Part shown: positions 46,590-56,909 of the stretch, one piece after another | Layout: each line of letters opens with the position of its first letter | Position numbering within the stretch: the first letter of the stretch is position 1 | DNA from: Hirundichthys speculiger | Lineage: Eukaryota; Chordata; Actinopteri; Beloniformes; Exocoetidae | Reading direction: 5' to 3' | Length of the DNA: 64,000 bases | Assembly: GCA_018398805.1 (NCBI GenBank) | Contig: JAGFBZ010000855.1 | Span: 2,666,001 to 2,730,000 of the forward strand | Notes under the pieces: model-generated | What the model saw: the letters and a program-made list of their open reading frames with translations, nothing else | The model's database searches: none | What the model was told of the DNA's origin: nothing | Program-made: the position numbers and the translations under genes

Positions 46590-48080
46590 TTATATAAGGA
46601 AGTTTAATTTGAGAGATTAATTATAGATTGCAAAAAAACTCAAGGCAGATGTGATGCAAATTTAACACACAGCTCAATAGTATAACAGAGACTTAAGGAA
46701 ACCAAATTTCAACATCATGTGCCAGATTCATGCAAAAACTGCTCTAAATCACAAGTAATAAATTGAGGTACTCTTTATCCACAATAGAAATGTTTTTAAA
46801 ACATAAATCAACATTCTGCCAAGTCCCATCTCAGCAGAAAACTGTAGAGAGCTAACTATCGACTTAAACTGCTGCACCAATCAGTAATCGGCTCTGTTAC
46901 ATTAAACAGACTGGCAATAACCATTGCCATGTAAAGAGGTGGGAATGTGGATCTAAAAATAACTCCTGTTTCTTCATCAGCTTGAGAGCTGCCTGTGATA
47001 TTGCTTTAGTGCAATTATTCTCCTCTTTGTGAAGAAGTGTGTTTTCCTTGGGCACAGTCCCTTCATCCTCATGTGGCATCATTAGCTCAATAGCCATCCC
47101 TTGTGTAACGCAGACAAAGAAAGCTGAGTTCAAGTGAGAAGCAGAGACCTTCCTGTCACTGTCCCATAGCTACATAGGAGGAAAACAAACTTATGTATTG
47201 AATCTGTGGGGTAGTCTTTATGTAATACTGGAAACATAGAATCCTTATGAAACAATGTTAGTATTCTGGAAAGTTCGGCATTTACCCAGTGGGGTTACAG
47301 TTTTTTTTTTTTCCATTCTAAAATTCTATTTATTTATTTTTTTTTCATTTTGTTACCAGGATACTGTGGACAGCTTATTAAACTGTACTATCTTGGAAGT
47401 CATTGCTAGGGAAAATGTAAATAATTGAAACTGGCAGGTCATCACCTGCTTAGCTATATTTCAGGTTCATGTAGTTACATATACTTTATCTGCAGGAACA
47501 AAGTGTAAACAAAGTGTCAAGGAAGACATTTTATCCCCAAAGCAGCCCTTGTAGATTATCTGCTACCAATAGGTTAAGGCTTGGAATGCTGAATAATTGA
47601 CAGTTTGAGAATCCCGGCCTCTGCCAGGGAGCCGTGATATCACGTTTATTGCAATTAAACTGTGTTGTGCTTAGCTGACCAGGACTCTCCTTTTTAACAA
47701 AGAATACGCAGCTAGGATCTTTCAGAAAAAAGATCCTGACACCAGACAGCTGAGACAAAAGTCGCTCCGCCTCTCTTGGAATCAGTCTTGCTACAGCCAT
47801 AGGTGAGTTTCCATTAGCAGGGGTCTGGGGCAGTTTTACAAAGTCTCAAATGTGACTCATGTCTCCAAGGGCCCTACAATCAGAATTTTTTTGAGAGCTT
47901 AAACAATGAAGTCCCTGTCTTTGGTTTGGTGCTTCAGCCGACCAAAAAAAAAAAAAAGAAAAAAAAAAACCTGCTGGATGGGGGATGGTGTTGACTTGGT
48001 GCTGATTGGATATAACACCAGCCGATGTCCCCTTTGAGAACAAGTCATTCTTTTCTTCTTCTTCTTCCTCTTTTGTCTCT
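46590..48080. other. Unassigned sequence
   Basis: No gene recognised. A-run with one G at 47944-47969 and a T-run near 47302. Confidence 0.5.
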
Positions 48081-48089
48081 TTTGTCAGT

Positions 48090-48305
48090 GTTTATCTGTC
48101 TGTTTGTTTGTCTGAGTTCAAGATATCTCAAAAATTTTTGGATGTATTTTGATGAAATTTTTAGGAGTTGTCGGAAATGTGAAAAGGAAGAACTGGTTTC
48201 ATTTTGGGTGTGATCCGGGAGAAATCCTGGATTCTGGATCACTTTCAAATTTTCAATCATTGTTGTGCTTGGTGGAGGTCTGTGGTCTCTGAGTGCTTTT
48301 CTAGT
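48090..48305 (+). mobile_element. Possible non-autonomous Helitron end
   Basis: Phrases such as TTCAAGATATCTCAAAAA and TGGTGGAGGTCTGTGGTCTC followed by GAGTGC, TTTT and CTAGT (48301-48305) match a dispersed repeat I know from fish. In better-kept copies a GC-rich hairpin lies about ten bases before the CTAGT, as in Helitrons. Here the hairpin is partly eroded. A 5' TC terminus could not be fixed. Confidence 0.35.
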
Positions 48306-48309
48306 TCTT

Positions 48310-50365
48310 TTATTAATTGTCAGTTTGAAAACAGTGGAAATGATGCACTTCCACCATCAAATGGCATGGAGTGGCAGTTTAAGATACAATTGGTCCATTA
48401 CTGTAACGGAGACACTGTGACTGACAGAACCAAGGAGTAGGTTGACCCTGTTATAATTCCAGCCTCCCAGCTTTTACTTTTGAAGTCTGATAGTGGAAAC
48501 CAGCTTCATGTTTTCTTCAGGCAAAACCCACAACCAATTTTAGGTGGAACAAAATAGCTGGAATGTGACACTTATTGATTTATAGTGGGTGTCTCTCTCT
48601 GTGATCAGCAAGTGGTATGGACAGACGAGGCTGCAAGTGAACTGTGTTTTCTCCCTCAAGTTGAAGTATGGATCAGACAACTTCACTACAGTTCACATTT
48701 ATGCCTTTTACAACAGCAGTCAGAGAAGAGAGTGTGAATGGATGTCTTCTTTAATAGCAGCATGGCAGTCACAGAGGAGGAAGAACAACAGGGTTCCCTT
48801 GTATTTATTTCCTACCTTGCGAATCATTATTTTAGCAGGGACCCCTGCAGTTTTAGGGCTCCAGGGCCAATGACGGACTGATATTAGAATTCAACATCAA
48901 GGTGTCAAATTGCAAAGTCTACTAAGATTCAGAGCCATTTGTGAGTTCATTTGTCTGAAAGGCATGTGATCGGTCTTCGATCTTCTGTTATCACATGGCT
49001 GATACCCAACAATATTCAATCCCAGTCATTTCTGCCACCTTCCATCAGATTGAGAGACACAAAGCCCAGTGAAACCAAGTGATTGCGACTAATGTATACT
49101 GTAGTTTTTCATCTGTTTAAGCTACTATAAAAAGGGCTGCTGCCCAAGAAAGCAGAGAAGCGAAGTTTTGCATTCCTGCAATCAACTGGCTTAATCTATC
49201 CTGTACCATAGCCCTTAGCAGAGGTGTAGAGGTACTTTAGACCCAGACCTTTTTTGTTTGAATTAAAAAAAGAAAACAAACAAAAAAACTCTTCACCAAT
49301 GTTGCAGGGCTGTGCTTAGATTGTACTGTTGACAGATCGTTCATCAGCCAGGTACAATAAGATTTTTAATGTGATGTTTCTCTTGTTCTTTTGCCTAACA
49401 AGTTCAAAACAATACAATTTAGACATTTTGAACCCATTCTTCCTGTAATCCTTCTAGAAAGGTAAGCTACACATTCATACTAATGTATCCATAAACAGCA
49501 TCCTCCTAAGGAACAAAAAGTGAACTTGAATGTGCTGGAGATTGGTGGATTATTCATTTTCTCTATCTTTCTCCCCGTGAAGAAAAACTTAACAGTATAC
49601 ATGTGAAATATGTAAAGCAAAGAGGTACCAAAGAGACCTCTGATCTTTTCACTCATTTTAATATGTTAATATTTGTTATTACAAAATACAAATAAGCATA
49701 GCTATTTCAATTTCAAGTCTAATATCTGAAAAATGTGTCAGTTTTGGAATATTTTAGTAGGCAGAATATTTTTAGTTTGACCCAATTTAACTTGAATGAC
49801 AGCAGATCTCAAAAAGGCACAAGAGCCGCAATGTTTGTGCAGAACCTGAGCACCTGTGTTATCCAAGCATAATATGACAACATTCCAAAGATCTTCTTGT
49901 GATGTCAGAAATACTTTCTCAGTCTTCAAATGCTCCCATAAACATTCAGTGGGGGGTGGGGTCAGGTGACTGAAGCAAAGTTCATGACAGTCACAACTCC
50001 TGACAACTGTGCGTGCGGCCTGTTAGAGTTGCTCCCTCTTCTAGAGCAACTGTCACAATGCGAATACCCTGAAGCATTTAATAGGTTTTCTATTACTCTT
50101 TTTTTCCTTGTTCTTTAAGTAGTTCTTGCAAAGCTTTATGGTGTGTTAGTGGTTATTAAACTGCAATCTCACCATTTGCTCTGCTTGTCTCTTTACATAA
50201 TAAGGCTTTACATTTTGTGAGTAACTGTGATGCTTCTTTCAAGCAATCTACAAAGCCATACCACTAATAAATGCAATGGTTGTTAGTGGATTTACTTGAG
50301 CGAATCTTTAGATCAAATGTAGTTTCAGCTTAACACTTATTCAAGGAACAAACAAGATGACATGG
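48310..50365. other. Unassigned sequence
   Basis: No gene or element recognised. A/C-rich words near 49270. Confidence 0.5.
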
Positions 50366-50370
50366 TCAGT

Positions 50371-50403
50371 AACCCTAACCCTAACCCTAACCCTAACCCT
50401 AAC
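50371..50403. repeat. Short interstitial telomeric repeat (CCCTAA)n
   Basis: Five and a half perfect units of the vertebrate telomere repeat, on the strand that reads CCCTAA. It directly adjoins the first exon relic of the pogo-like gene. Confidence 0.95.
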
Positions 50404-50411
50404 TTTCCAAA

Positions 50412-50950
50412 CACCTGAAAGAACTTGCTGAACAGTCCCATGGCCTCTCTCTAGCTAAGTGCCGCACACTGGCATTTGAATATGCAGAAAAGAACCATGT
50501 CCTCATGCCTGCCAATTGGAAAGAGACGCAGTGTGCAGGTAAGCCAGAGTGTGCAAGACATCATATGATTTCCTATGGTAACTAAGGCTGATCTTCCCAC
50601 AAGGCTAAATCTTATAATAATGGATTGTCTAAAGGTCAAGAATGGTTTTGCAGCTTTCTAGCACATCGCCATCTTTCTGTCCGAACTCCAGAACCAACAT
50701 TCCTCAGAAGGGCCACTGCATTTAATAGAATGACTTTTGGGGAGTTCTTTGATAATTTGGCAGTAGTCATGGACAGGTGAGAGAATTCATTCTTCCACTG
50801 CATATGTTTTATTCTGTCCTTTTCTCTAAGATTAAGTAGTGTGGATTCCCTTTCTCCTTATCTTTAACAGACATATATTCCCCCCCCCCCCCACATGATT
50901 TTCAATGTGGATGAAACAGTTGTCTATACAGTACAAAAGCCTCAGATACA
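50412..50950 (+). pseudogene. pogo/Tigger-like transposase relic with three exon pieces
   Basis: Exon piece A (50412-50538) reads LKELAEQSHGLSLAKCRTLA then FEYAEKNHVLMPANWKETQC, and stops at a GTAAG donor in phase 1. Piece B (50635-50776) begins after an AG and completes a glycine codon across the junction. It reads QEWFCSFLAHRHLSVRTPEP then RATAFNRMTFGEFFDNLAVV and ends at a GTGAG donor in phase 2. Piece C starts after a TTTAACAG acceptor at 50871, again completing the codon, and contains MIFNVDETVVYTVQKPQ with the first catalytic Asp of the DDE domain. The layout (CENP-B-type HTH, then NVDETG...TVQKP) is that of pogo/Tigger transposases. A 12-base C-run in piece C puts the frame off by one. 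Later DDE blocks were not found. A TAA lies just upstream of piece A in frame. It is a dead piece of an intron-containing transposase or transposase-derived gene. Confidence 0.7.
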
Positions 50951-50969
50951 CGATACACACACAAGACTT

Positions 50970-51205
50970 ACATGTGTAGCTTGTAATAATGTAATAACCA
51001 GTAATTATTGAGAGCATCTGTAGGCTGCTGCTACTACTGAACCTTTAGTGCAGTAGCAGCAGCAGCCCTGCAGCCTGGTCCTTCGGTGGCTGGAGCCAGT
51101 GAGCAAGTGAGGCTGACAATGGTGCTCTGAAATCAAATCGCTCGGGGCCCCTGGGTTCCTGCCATGGAGGTAGTACTTTGACATGAAGCAAAAAAGCTTG
51201 GGGGC
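50970..51205. other. Unassigned sequence between pogo-like relic and Tc1 relic
   Basis: Contains CAG/CTG-rich words near 51050. No assignment. Confidence 0.4.
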
Positions 51206-51207
51206 CA

Positions 51208-51876
51208 CTGGTCTAAAGCACACAACCACTGGACTCTAGATCAGTGGAGGCATGTTCTCTGGAGTGACAATTCATACTTCTCTGTCTGGCAATCCAGTCT
51301 GGCTTTCTTTGGCAGGATAATCGTACTTATCTGACTGCATTGTTGTTCCAAGTGTAAAGTTTGGTGGAGGGGGGTTTATAGTGTGGGGTTGTTTTTCAGG
51401 AGTTGAGCTCATCCCTAGTTTCAGTCAAAGGAACTCTGAATGCTTCAGCACATTAAGACACTCTGGACATTTTCATCCTCCTAACTTTGTGGGAACATTG
51501 AGGATGGCCCTTCCTGTTCCAACATGACTGCACACACTGCAAGACATGGATGAGGGAGTTCGATGGGGAAGAACTTGAGTGGCCTGCACAGAGTCCTGAC
51601 CTCAACCCGACAGAACACCTTTGGGATGAATTAGAGTGGAGACTGAGAGCCAGACCTTCTTGTCTAACATCAGCATCTCACCTCACAAATGCACTTCTGG
51701 AAAGAATGGTCAGAAATCCTCATAAACACACTCAAACCTAGTGGACAGCCTTCCCAGAAGAGTTGAAGCAGTTCTAGCTGCAAAGGGTGTACCCACGTCA
51801 TATTTAACCATGTGAATTAAGGATAGGATGTACATATGTATTCGATTAGTCGATCGAATACTTTTGGCAGTGTAGT
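51208..51876 (+). pseudogene. Tc1-like transposase relic with 3' terminal repeat
   Basis: Fragments read LWSDNS-FSVWQS (the first Asp region, near 51260), then LFQHDC with the second Asp (about 51509-51531) and EELEWPAQSPDLNPTEHLWD with the catalytic Glu (to about 51640), followed by RLRARPSCLTSASHLTNALL. Stops and frame changes occur between them. The end ATACTTTTGGCAGTGTAG then TTTA resembles the terminal inverted repeat of this Tc1 group (usually ACTTTTGGCAATATAGTG). The 5' half with the DNA-binding domain and the left terminal repeat are missing. This is a different Tc1 subgroup from the relic at 40.4-41.4 kb. Confidence 0.8.
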
Positions 51877-51919
51877 TTATGTTTGAAAACTTCTTGAATG
51901 TCTGACAGATTTTTGATGT

Positions 51920-52297
51920 GATCTCAAACCTCTTAACTCCACAGTATATTTACATTTGCAGATTGCACGACAAACTCTGTTCACAGACAGCCATGTTACT
52001 GACCAGTTGCCAATAAACCTAATTAGTTGTCAAATGCTCCTCCATTTGTTTTTCCTTTAGGCCAGTTACTTTTTCAGTATTTTATTGTTCCTTCTTTTTC
52101 AAATGTGTTGCTGCCGTCAAAATCAAAATAAGCTGATGTCTCCATCAAATGGCAAAATTTCTCAGTTTATACATTTTATATGTTCTGTATGTACTATTGG
52201 AAATAAATTATGAGTTTATGAGATTAACAAATCATTGTATTCTGTTTTTATTTACATTTTATGCAGCATCCTGACTTTTTTGGAATCGGGGTTGTAG
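51920..52297. mobile_element. End of a fish DNA transposon, class undetermined
   Basis: Contains GACAAACTCTGTTCACAGAC, TTATGAGATTAACAAATCAT, TTTTTATTTACATTTTATGC and the terminus TTTTTTGGAATCGGGGTTGT followed by AG. The other strand therefore starts CTACAACCCCGATTCC, a terminal repeat I know from an abundant fish transposon family. The opposite end is missing and I do not commit to a superfamily. Confidence 0.55.
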
Positions 52298-54458
52298 AAA
52301 TAATTATGTAGATAAGCCTGTGATTTGAAACAAAATGCACTGTTCTTTACCTGGCTGTTTCCACTGTGATGACAAAGTATGATGGTGGTAGATTTATGCT
52401 CTTTGCAGCAGATACAAGGATACAAGTTAGGAGTGCAGGAAAATGAATGTAGCTGAATGGTCCTTGAAGAAATAACAGTTTGATGCTTTGCATCCACCCT
52501 TTCCTTGGGCCTCATACTAAGACAATTGTTAAGTAGTTTTGGGACTAGTGTTTTTCTTTTCTTTAGGAGCCTGGGGAAAATCCACACTAAAATCTCATTG
52601 AATCTGTGGAAAAACCTTTTTTTTTTTTTTTTTTTTTTTTAAAGCAGCTCGCAGATCCAATCTGATGATGCTTGGCAAGATCTTCCAGAAAGAATTGTAT
52701 AAAAAGCTCAAATTTAGGTGTACAAAATCTGTGAAAACTAACCTACGAGGACTTGAATCCAGAGTGGAATTAATTATTATTATTTTTTAATTGGTATTAA
52801 CTGTACAAACAGTTAAAGGTTTTAATTCAACTGCATCATGGTTTATTTAATTGTGTGATTATTTATCTGTTTGTCTAATTCTTAAAAGGCACTTTGTGCC
52901 AACAAAATTTTGGAGAAGTGAAATGTACATAAATATAGAAAATCTGTGCCAAAACAACTTGTAAGTGGGTCAGCTTGAACAACTTTGTTGTTGCTAGAGG
53001 TAAGGAGATTGTTTTTGTTTTAGCTTTCTTTCCATTGATAACGTATTTCTTGAGCTGTAGAAAATAAATAATTAAAAATGTATACCAAATGAACCTTTAA
53101 TTATTACCTTATATATTGACATTGATCTTATTCTTGCTATCCTTTTTTCACTGCATTCTGCTTTTTATTCCTCCGTTTGATTTCTTCTGCCTGTCTCCAG
53201 GGCTTATGTACCTTCTCAGCGTTTGATCTTCTATTAATTAGCTTTGATCAGATTCTCTTTTGGATACTCTTGCCATATTTGTACACTACTGATATCTTAT
53301 TATTTCTTAAACAACCATATACACATATGACATAACGCTCAGAATCTCAAGTCTTTTTGTTTTCCTTTTGTTCTTCATACACTCCAGAGGCTTGAACAAT
53401 GTTATTTTTTAATCTATTTATTTGTATTTATTTGTTGTTCTGTCAAAGTTGATTAAAAGATTGTTTTTATTAAAGCAAAAGTCTATGGTTATTAAGTACA
53501 CTTTATTAAATTGATGAACACTTTTTTTAGACCTTTGTTTTCACTGTAGCTCTCTTTTAGAACTTAAGACTCATTCTCATCCTGATAAATGGGCAGTTGT
53601 AGTGCTTTTTAACAACACAAAGCTTTACAAAGGATACTCCTGAAGTGCAGGAACTTTTTCATACAATAGTTTTTGCAACTACTGGGGGAAATCTAGCGAT
53701 CCACCTAAAAGGTAAGGTACATCCTCTAAAGGTCGCCACCATCACAGGGTCACAGATAAACAAACAAACAAACAACAAAACAAACAAAAAAAAAAATGAC
53801 ACACACACCTATGATTAATTTGGACTCAACAGCCCTAACTGGAGGAAATCCCTCTTCTTATTTTTGTGTTAACTATGGAAAATGTAGCAGGCGATAATGA
53901 CTACCTTTATCTGATTTTTTTAGCTCCTGCTTGGGATCATTCTCAGCATGATGATAATTAGCTCAGATGACATGAGAATACAATGATTGTTAAACCAGTT
54001 AAACAAATCCATATTAAAAAACCTTAACGAAACAAAAATGTCTACATCCATGACATATAGGGCCTGTAAACAGCATTCATTAACATTAGCCTCTGGAAAA
54101 AAAACATTAACCAAATGCAGAGGATTGTACCGACGGTGAGGCCTAAGGTTAACTGAACCAATATGTGACGGCAGAATTACAACTTAGTATGGACTTATCC
54201 ATCAAGTGCCAGTAGAAAAGCCCATAAAGACAGGCTCCTTTCAGGAGCTGCAGCACCATAAAGCTCACTAAGCCCTTAGATATGTTTGGTTTAAAAGCAG
54301 CTAGAGCAATTCTCATTCACCAGTTCACACACAAGTGGTGCACTAATGACAATGGAGCTGCAGTTCAAAAAGCTGACTTGATATGTACAGCTGACATGCA
54401 TATATGTATACATAGTCCCCCCCCCCCCATCAAGGACACTTCAGTATGTAGGGAGGCA
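52298..54458. other. Unassigned AT-rich sequence
   Basis: No gene. A T-run of 24 at 52617-52640, an ATT-rich run near 52775 and an AAAC-type run at about 53757-53792. Confidence 0.5.
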
Positions 54459-54474
54459 TGGAATAGAAACGGAT

Positions 54475-55215
54475 CTTTTCCTTTTGGCTTTTCACGTCAC
54501 TGGTCACTACAGCAAATCACCTGTCTCCATCTAACCCTATCATCTGCTTCCGCTTCTCTCACTCCAACTAACTTCAAGTCCTCTTTCACTACATCCATAA
54601 ATCTCTTTGGTTTTCCTCTTTGCCTCCTGCCTGGCAGTTCCAACCTAACCATCCTCCTACCAGTATATTCACAATCCTCTGTACAAACCAAACCAAACAA
54701 TCTCAGTCTGGCCTCTCTGACTTTCTTTCCAAATCATCTAACGTGCTGTCCCTCTGATGTACTCATCCCTGATTCAATCCATCCTCGTCACTCCCAAACA
54801 GAACTTCAACATTTTAACCTCTGCTACCTCCAACTCTGCCACCTGTCTTCTCCTCAGTCCCAGTTTCTAAACAATACCACATCGCAGGTCTCACCACTAT
54901 GTTGTAAACCTTTCCTTTCATTTGTGCTGAAACTCTTATCACACATCACACCTGACACTTTTTTCCACCTATTATAACCTGCTTGTAGATGATTCTTCAC
55001 CTTCTTTTCCACACTTTCCATGCTCTGACCTGTTGACTATAAGTTCTTAAGATCCTCCACCTTCTTTATCTCTGCTCCCTGTAGCCTCATCATCCTGGTC
55101 CATAATGGTCACCTCCTTTATTCTTCATTCTCTTTTATTTTCCTCATTCATCAACCCTTCAAAGTACTCCTTCCATCTTCCTGTCACACTCCTACCAATA
55201 CATTTCAATCTCTAA
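54475..55215 (-). mobile_element. RTE-type LINE copy, internally deleted, with target duplication
   Basis: Minus-strand fragments include RWKEYFEGLMNEENK near the 5' end (about 55150). After an abrupt jump come RLQGAEIKKVEDLK and the long 3' part with YTGRRMVRLELPGRRQRGKP and RFMDVVKEDLKLVGVREAEA. This is the C-terminal region of RTE-clade reverse transcriptases from fish. The block containing the FADD catalytic box has been lost, joining the linker before it directly to the segment after it. The words GGAATAGAAACGGAT (54460-54474) and GGAATAGAAACAGAT (55216-55230) flank it: 15 bases with one mismatch, which fits a target-site duplication and fixes the element at 741 bases. Confidence 0.85.
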
Positions 55216-55230
55216 GGAATAGAAACAGAT

Positions 55231-56708
55231 ATTCTGTATTTAATGAACAGTCCGCTTTAGCTCCTTACGCTGGACTCACACAGCCACGTTGTGAGTGTTG
55301 TCTGCATCTGTCATCTTCGTCCATCACCATAAACTTTGAATGGGGTGACGTCATCTGCTGCTGAACTGAATTGTGGGCTCCATGCGTCACGTTGACTATG
55401 ATGGCGCCAAGTTGGGGGATTTTCACTTTTTGTCTTTTCAATGGATGCGTCAGCCAGTCAGTTTTCAGCTATACAGCTATAGTTAGCCAATGAAATTGCA
55501 CATGAGTTGGGACTTATGCAAAGCATGCATATTTAAATATTGATCTAAATTTCTGTTCCACAAGCACTTGAAAAGCAAACTGGAGCTTTCAGTGTCCATG
55601 TTTATCATTTAAACTTACTAAAAGTAGGGATGGGTAATCACTATAATAATCTAAGTGCAACTAATATAAAATAAAAAAGACAGGGCCTAAATGCTTAGGG
55701 AGTTAATTTGGACAGTGTTATGAGTTTTGATTTTGTTGAACTAAATGATAAATTACTAAACTTCAGCGACCTACAGCAAATAACAGTTTAAATGGAAAAC
55801 AAATGTGTAAAATACTTTGGACAGATCATCAGAGGACTGTGCATCACTTAATATTTTTTTCTCTGTGATGTCTAGCATGATTGTGAAACTGATGCCCCTG
55901 TATTTTGACAAGTAGATTTTTATTTTTCTTCTGTGAAAGCACCTTGTAAAACTGTAAAGAAATTGTTGCCCACACAGAGAGTAGGTGGTTAAAGTAACAG
56001 GTGGTGAAGGAATTTCATGACCTGTTTTTATTTAATTGTTTCTTTTTTTTTTTTTTAAGTTACTGAGACTGAGATTTCCATTACGACAATGAGGGAGAAA
56101 TAAAATGATCAGAATTGCGTGCAAAATTATCACTTCTCATCTACAAGAGAACATATTATTTATACAATCAGCAATACCTAAAAGAAATTGAAAGATTTTT
56201 GTTGGTCAAAGGAGGAATAGGGTTAGAGATATATTGGATACAGATGGACCAATCTCTAAAAATATGTATTTTCCAAAGAACATAAATATGATGGAACCTC
56301 CAAAGATAGTGGCCATGAATATGACATAGACAACAGTAAAATGCAGAGCTTAATCTGATCAGATATAAAGTATTGGTTAGATTTTTGTAAAACTTGAATC
56401 CCTATGGGACATTTCAAATAAAAAGCTGAAGCTACACAACCATTATGGAAAAGATCAGTTTGAGCAGAATGGCAGAACAATGGAGTCTGTGAGTGCGTGG
56501 GCAGAAAGATAAATTGCAGGACTGTACTTATCAGCATTGTACACACAAAATGTAACTACATCTGCACAAAATATACTGTACTCTGTTAATTTGTTTTTAT
56601 TAATTTTCTTAATTTCTACATACATTTGGATAAATGCATTCTTTGTGAAGCATTATGGTATCCACACTTTTGAAAGGTCATTAATATGTATACGTAAATG
56701 TTTAAATT
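55231..56708. other. Unassigned sequence
   Basis: A slightly GC-richer part at about 55260-55440 (CACGTTGTGAGTG, ATGATGGCGCCAAG) looks like the end of some DNA transposon, but no pair of termini was found. The rest is unassigned, with a T-run near 56045. Confidence 0.4.
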
Positions 56709-56711
56709 TAT

Positions 56712-56850
56712 TAGGGCTGGGCAACGATGAAAAATTTGAATTGCGATTGATCGCATTGTAAACGCAAAATCAAATAATGAATTCAAAAGTAGTGTAAAAT
56801 GCACTTTTATTTAAATGTTCTGCTGCCATATCCAAAACTCAAATATCCCT
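56712..56850. mobile_element. hAT-like transposon end
   Basis: Begins TAGGGCTGGGCAACGATGAA and continues TTGCGATTGATCGCATTG, the start typical of a widespread fish hAT-type MITE. The partner end (the reverse complement) was not found downstream, so this is a partial copy. The right limit is approximate. Confidence 0.55.
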
Positions 56851-56866
56851 AACTTTGTGAGTCGTG

Positions 56867-56906
56867 TATATATGTTATAATAACATATATAGCTCTAGCA
56901 AGAGCT
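56867..56906. repeat. Two adjacent perfect palindromes
   Basis: A 25-base palindrome at 56867-56891 has 12-base arms TATATATGTTAT and ATAACATATATA around a single A. It is followed at once by AGCTCT, a four-base loop and AGAGCT at 56891-56906. Confidence 0.9.
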
Positions 56907-56909
56907 CTG

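Noticed and set aside
54282..54977. 231-codon plus-strand open frame
   Set aside because: It is antisense to the RTE LINE copy. Its residues (GFPLCLLPGSSNL) are the reverse reading of the LELPGRRQRGKPK region, and a matching antisense frame occurs in the other RTE copy.
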